The position numbers and the translations under genes were made by a program. The notes beneath the pieces were generated by a model. The model worked only from the letters and a program-made list of their open reading frames with translations, made no database searches and was not told the origin of the DNA. Of a stretch of 64,000 bases of DNA, positions 60,482-64,000 are shown in pieces (within the stretch, counting starts at the first letter, position 1; the number at the start of each line of letters is the position of its first letter). Source of the stretch: Undaria pinnatifida (lineage: Eukaryota; Sar; Phaeophyceae; Laminariales; Alariaceae); assembly GCA_012845835.1 (NCBI GenBank), contig JABAKD010000014.1:3952896-4016895 (forward strand), read 5' to 3'.

Positions 60482-62203
60482 CTGAGAACAAAAAAAAAAA
60501 GACCCGATATCGAAAACATCGAAACCCAACACTACCACTGTTGTTGGTATATACTCCGTATATATTGTTTCGGAAATAAAAGATCCGACACCGAAAACAT
60601 CGAAACCCAACACTACTACTGTTGTTGGTATATATAGCTGGAGTGTATTTTAATTTTTATAATATATACCTGGTATTGTTTCATTCTGTTTCGAGAATAA
60701 AAGGCCCGACAACTAAAACATCGAAACCCAACACCTCTACTGTTGTTGGTATATAAATATATACATACATATCTTTTTTTCTGTTTCGAAAATAAAAGAC
60801 CCGACAACGAAAACATCAAAACCCAATACTACTACTATTGATACTGTTGGTATAAAAAATCGTTTTACTTTTATTTTTTAATTTTTCTGTTTCGTGCAAA
60901 AAGTCGAGAAAAAAGTATTACAAGTACGTATTAATTCCCGATTTGTCAAAGCCAATTTCCCAAATCCCAACCAAACTCTTGCAGCGAGATTTGTGATTTT
61001 AATCTCGAGACATCCCACGGCAGGGGTGTGCAGCATCACAAACTCCCTCAGGTCCTCACATGAGGATATCTGTCACAATATCTCACCCGATACCACATGA
61101 CTTCGAAAGCGTTCGTTCCCACAACCCGACCAAGCTTCTTTTGTCCTAACTTCGTAGTCCTAAACAAATAGGTACTCGCGAAATTACTTGACTATACAGT
61201 ATACAACCGCTAGTTCCTCGCTTGAGGAGCTCAATCGGGCAGGTACATTATTACTTAATCCAACAACTGCGACCCCACCCTTACCGTGGGATGATTCTCT
61301 CATTTTATTTACCGCCAATTTCTTGACTGCCGTCGCATGCTGTACGTAGTCAGGCGTACTCATCCGGTTATCGTCAATCGCCTCCCCATGACGTCGGACA
61401 GGACGAGGAGCGCAACCTCAAGGTCCCACCCGGCCACCACATCACAGTCTGCGGCCGGGCAAAACTCCAGCCAAAAAAATGACAAAACGTCTAATTTTAT
61501 AAAAATATATATCAAGGACGTCAGCCGTGAGTTCGACGAATTTCAGGTCAATACTCATCTTTGCAAGCTGTGTAGTTGGTACTTGTAATACACTAATATA
61601 TTAACAACCAACTTCTTGACTCCTCAGATTGCTTGAGATAATGTCTTAGAACACTCACCTGGCCATGATGTCCGGCACCGCGTGGAAGAACAGCGCAAGG
61701 AACCACCCCCTTGAGAGCCCCAAATTCCTCCCTATACTAATTTCAAGTAAATTTGTCCCCAAAAAGGGTTTCGAGTAGTGAAGGCCGTTAAGGAACCACC
61801 CCCCTTTCGAGCCCGAAAATGTCGCCCTATACTAAACTCAAGTAATTTTGTCCCCAAAAAGGGGTTCCAGCGGTACGGCGTTACGGTCCGACCCATCTAC
61901 GGCGAACACTGCCTTTGACACGACCGGGCAAAAAGTCTAGCCAAAAAATCGCAATTCTCAATGTATTGAACACGAGGTTGAATCCTAAATTTCTTGTGCC
62001 AATTTATTACATGCTCACCTTTCCATGACGTCCGACACGGCGTGGAACACCAGCTTAAGGTCCGACCCAGCCACCGCAAGCACTGCCTTCGACCGAAACA
62101 GCGTGCCCTTGTCCTTGGGGAGGAAGGCTAGAGAGCGGACCCAGCGGGCAAAGGGTAGCGCCAGGACTTCCGTTGATTTCTTTACTAACGAGAATGTTCC
62201 CAC
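60371..62203 (-). CDS. CobW/ZNG1-type GTPase, C-terminal exons (5' part outside window)
   Basis: Two exons join across a phase-2 intron. 62203-62019 (61 codons plus AG; VGTFSLVKKSTEV through FHAVSDVME) completes its last codon with the first base of 60481-60371, giving ER-REAGRWGDGEDRSCRIVFIG then KKLDRAFLEEGFNSTS. The TLFRSKAVLAVAGSD and IVFIGKKLD motifs are those of the CobW C-terminal domain of G3E GTPases (metallochaperone-type zinc/cobalt handling). The nucleotide-binding domain is not in the window. The 3' end is unclear: the frame stays open to 60247 through low-complexity G-rich DNA, or a GC donor (CAAG|GCGAGC) ends the exon at 60371. The 1.5-kb intron holds two decayed copies of the first exon. 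Confidence 0.8.
60489..60860. repeat. Four-unit tandem repeat in the CobW intron
   Basis: TTTCGRRAATAAAAGACCCG, ACATCGAAACCCAACACTAC and TGTTGTTGGTATATA recur four times with 70-110-bp spacing, directly upstream of the 60481 acceptor in gene direction. Confidence 0.8.
61011..61293. mobile_element. MITE-4 copy
   Basis: Left CATCCCACGGCAGGG and right CTTACCGTGGGATG; interior TGACTTCGAAAGCGTTCGTT and CGAAATTACTTGACTATAC. Lies in the CobW intron. Confidence 0.7.
61381..61462 (-). pseudogene. Second decayed copy of the CobW exon
   Basis: The reverse strand reads CDVVAGWDLEVALLVLSDVM, then GR, against AVLAVAGSDLKLVFHAVSDV, ME in the functional exon. The frame is retained over this stretch but key residues (FRSK, FHA) are lost and no consensus donor follows. 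Confidence 0.6.
61659..61920 (-). pseudogene. CobW exon copy split by two inverted-repeat elements
   Basis: The part at 61659-61700 (reverse: LALFFHAVPDIMAR plus a GTGAG donor) and the part at 61881-61920 (reverse: SKAVFAVDGSD-like) are the two halves of one copy of the CobW exon. They are separated by ~180 bp made of two ~93-bp MITE-3 copies. The functional exon acts as the uninterrupted site (AGCTTAAGGTCCGACCC). Confidence 0.75.
61701..61883 (+). mobile_element. Two head-to-tail MITE-3 copies inside a ghost exon
   Basis: Units AACCACCCCCTTGAGAGCCC...GGCCGTTA and AACCACCCCCCTTTCGAGCC...GGCGTTA separated by AGG. They interrupt the CobW exon copy, which gives a paralogous uninterrupted site. 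AGG/CGG at the borders hints at a short target duplication. Confidence 0.7.
62019..62203 (-). CDS. CobW_C exon
   Basis: Acceptor TTTCAACCAG|GTG and donor AG|GTGAGC. 61 codons including FARWVRSLAFLPKDKGTLFR, SKAVLAVAGSD and LVFHAVSDVME, the beta-sheet core of the CobW C-terminal domain. The exon's own intron side holds a GGGGA repeat (62217-62270). Confidence 0.88.
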
Positions 62204-62216
62204 CTGGTTGAAACGG

Positions 62217-62272
62217 GGAGGGGGGGGGAGAGGGGAGGGGAGGGGAGCGGAGGGGAGGGGAGGGGAGGGGAA
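62217..62272. repeat. GGGGA microsatellite
   Basis: (AGGGG)n next to the CobW exon acceptor. Confidence 0.9.
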
Positions 62273-62330
62273 TTCATTCAACATTTGAAAAAAACAAGCT
62301 CCAGTCCGAAACTCGCGAATTGACTACGAA

Positions 62331-62408
62331 TTAACCTTTTCAGAGCCCCAGCCCCCCCTATTCTAATGCCAAGTTAAAAAAACGGGTTTCCAATTGTGGA
62401 GGGGTTAA
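62331..62408 (+). mobile_element. MITE-3 copy with internal deletion
   Basis: TTAACCTTTTCAGAGCCCCA...GGGTTTCCAATTGTGGAGGG; the CAAGTAATTTTGTCC portion is shortened. Confidence 0.6.
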
Positions 62409-62844
62409 TAGGCGTTGACATCGGTGATAGTGATAGTAACGACGACGACGCCGACGGCACCGACGACGATGACGATGATATCATACCTAGTCATAGCTCA
62501 TTTCCCTGAAATCTAAAGGATTTTCATGGGTCATGACCGGGCCCGCGGGTCGGGGTCAGGAAGTGCTTTACAAACAACTGAAAAACGTCAGCTGTGAGTA
62601 CGACCGATTGAATGGTCGACACTCAACTCTGCAAGCTGCGTGGTACATCCATGTTTCAATTTATGATAATGTATGGTGTTTGTGAATTAAACCCACGATA
62701 TGGTTGTTAATACACACTTTCACAAAATTTTACAGAAGGTCGGTCGTTCGCGCATGTTCTATATTTTGTCCTCATGAAGGATATAGGTCGGTGGCGCCCC
62801 TGGATGTTGTCAGGGTCAACAGAACGATTTTCCATACGTGTTTC

Positions 62845-63010
62845 AAAACCCAGCGGATCGAGTCTGGCCCGGTCAGGAGGTCTTGGAAATCTCACGGATC
62901 GTGTCGGGTCGGCTCAGGAGGTCTTCAAACATCACGGGTCTGGCCGGGATGGGATTACCCTGACCCGATCCGACCCGCGAGACGGGATCCGACCCGCGAA
63001 AAAGCCCTGA
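62845..63010. repeat. CCCGACCCG element I, copy 5
   Basis: GGTCAGGAGGTCTTGGAAAT, CTCAGGAGGTCTTCAAACAT, CTGACCCGATCCGACCCGCG. Confidence 0.6.
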
Positions 63011-63225
63011 GTTTAACGTCTATAGCCCGTGGGAGGCGTGCTACGATACTGTAGAGCCAGCAATTTTCAGTTCTTATTTTCTTTTCTGAACGTCGAGGCT
63101 CCTTATAACCGTGTTAGGACGGCAGTCCCAATCTGGATACAAATCATTTGAAAATAGAGTCAGGTATAGGTTTTTGTACACTGCAACACTTTTCAGCTGT
63201 TTCTTTTGCGAGCGACGGGGCTCCC

Positions 63226-63306
63226 TCTAACCCTTTTACAGCCCCCAAATTCCCTCCCTATACTAAATTCGAGTAAAATTGTCCCCAAAATGGGCGTTAA
63301 CCCCTT
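63226..63306 (+). mobile_element. MITE-3 copy
   Basis: TAACCCTTTTACAGCCCCCA...CTATACTAAATTCGAGTAAA; the right end is replaced by ATGGGCGTTAACCCCTT. Confidence 0.55.
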
Positions 63307-64000
63307 CAAGACTGCAGTCCCAGTTTGAGGACAAACCACTTGAAAATAGAGTCAGATAAATGTTTCTGTACACTGCAGTACTAAACGGGTTAACCACAAA
63401 CCATCCCAGCACATCCTGTCTGTGTCCGCGCCCATCCTAGAGAAAGACAAGCTCTGTGGTCGTGAGAAACCACGAGACAGAGACAACAAAATTTGCAAGT
63501 ACAAAGATAAAATACATAACACGCGCGAACGACCTTCCGTAAAAATTGTGAAACTGTGTATTAACAACCATATCGTAGGTTTATTTCACAAACACCTTAT
63601 CGTGGAAGACAGGGTCGTAGATCTCGTACACGCATGCGCGAGAGGAAACGTCACCGGTCAGGCAATACACGATCCCGAGTCGCGAGCGGTGTCACCCGTC
63701 ATAGACGGCGTTGTGCGACGCCCTCTTCGCTTCGACTTCCGCTGCGCGACGAGCACCAGACCTCCGGGACCGCCCTCTCCACTTCGACACCAGGACCCCG
63801 TGAGAGGCCAGGCTCCATATTATCATAAATTGAAACATACATGTACCACGCAGCTTGCAAGGTTGAGTTTAAACCATTCAATCGGTCGTACTCACATCTG
63901 ACGTTTTTCAATTTTTTCAATAAAAATACAAACCGGTTTTGGGGAGATGGATAGATACATGCCTGCTGTGCGATGTATCAAGCTGTCAAAATGTGTTGAA

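Larger units (their letters stand above)
62420..64000. other. Region without recognised gene at window end
   Basis: Repeat G copies, element I copy 5, a MITE-3 copy and a MITE-1-like fragment at 63035-63110. A minus-strand open stretch (63620-63530) encoding LTGDVSSRACVYEIYDPVFH, then DK with a GTGTTT donor, could be an exon, but no acceptor is in frame upstream. CobW 5' exons were not recognised. Confidence 0.4.

Noticed and set aside
63530..63800. Upstream CobW exon on the minus strand (ASHNAVYDG...)
   Set aside because: An in-frame TGA and a donor phase that does not fit the 62203 acceptor.

Overview
The window is nuclear DNA of a eukaryote. Coding sequence is broken into short exons with GT-AG introns of 0.5-3.4 kb, and the DNA between them is crowded with microsatellites, long G/C runs, MITE-like inverted-repeat elements and tRNA-derived SINE-like elements. 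The gene style (a prephenate/aspartate-type aminotransferase of the bacterial Ib class, large repeat-filled introns, TTAGGG-like motifs) would fit a stramenopile such as a brown alga. That assignment is an inference: no ribosomal or organelle marker is present.

Five genes or gene parts can be read. (1) On the minus strand, 20057-3949, a class I (PLP) aspartate/prephenate-type aminotransferase assembles from 11 exons into an uninterrupted 432-codon frame with all catalytic residues. (2) On the plus strand, 31010-33967, a PPIL1-type cyclophilin has four readable exons and lacks only its first few codons. (3) On the minus strand, 55391-53500, four exon-like blocks join in frame into part of a protein with a faint TMEM231-like pattern. 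(4) On the minus strand, 59233-58936, there is one F-box-like exon followed by three decayed tandem copies. (5) On the minus strand, 62203-60371, two exons encode the C-terminal domain of a CobW/ZNG1-type GTPase whose 5' part should lie beyond the window.

The most unusual property is that exons of several of these genes are accompanied by local, partly decayed copies of themselves ('ghost exons') in the adjoining introns. In the aminotransferase, exons 1, 2, 4, 7 and 10 (and perhaps 3) have such copies. The CobW exon has two, one of them split by a short inverted-repeat element, and the F-box-like exon has three. Most copies are frameshifted, truncated or stop-containing, but one aminotransferase exon-1 copy is intact with both splice sites.

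Layout: 1-3948 repeats only; 3949-20057 aminotransferase gene; 20058-31009 repeats and tandem duplications without a recognised gene; 31010-33967 cyclophilin; 33968-53499 about 19.5 kb of nested MITEs, SINE-like elements and satellites; 53500-55391 TMEM231-like exons; 55392-58079 G-runs and microsatellites; 58080-59233 F-box-like exon cluster; 60371-62203 CobW C-terminus; 62204-64000 repeats. The genes appear functionally unrelated: amino-acid metabolism, protein folding or splicing, possibly cilium transition zone, ubiquitin ligase adaptor, and metal handling.
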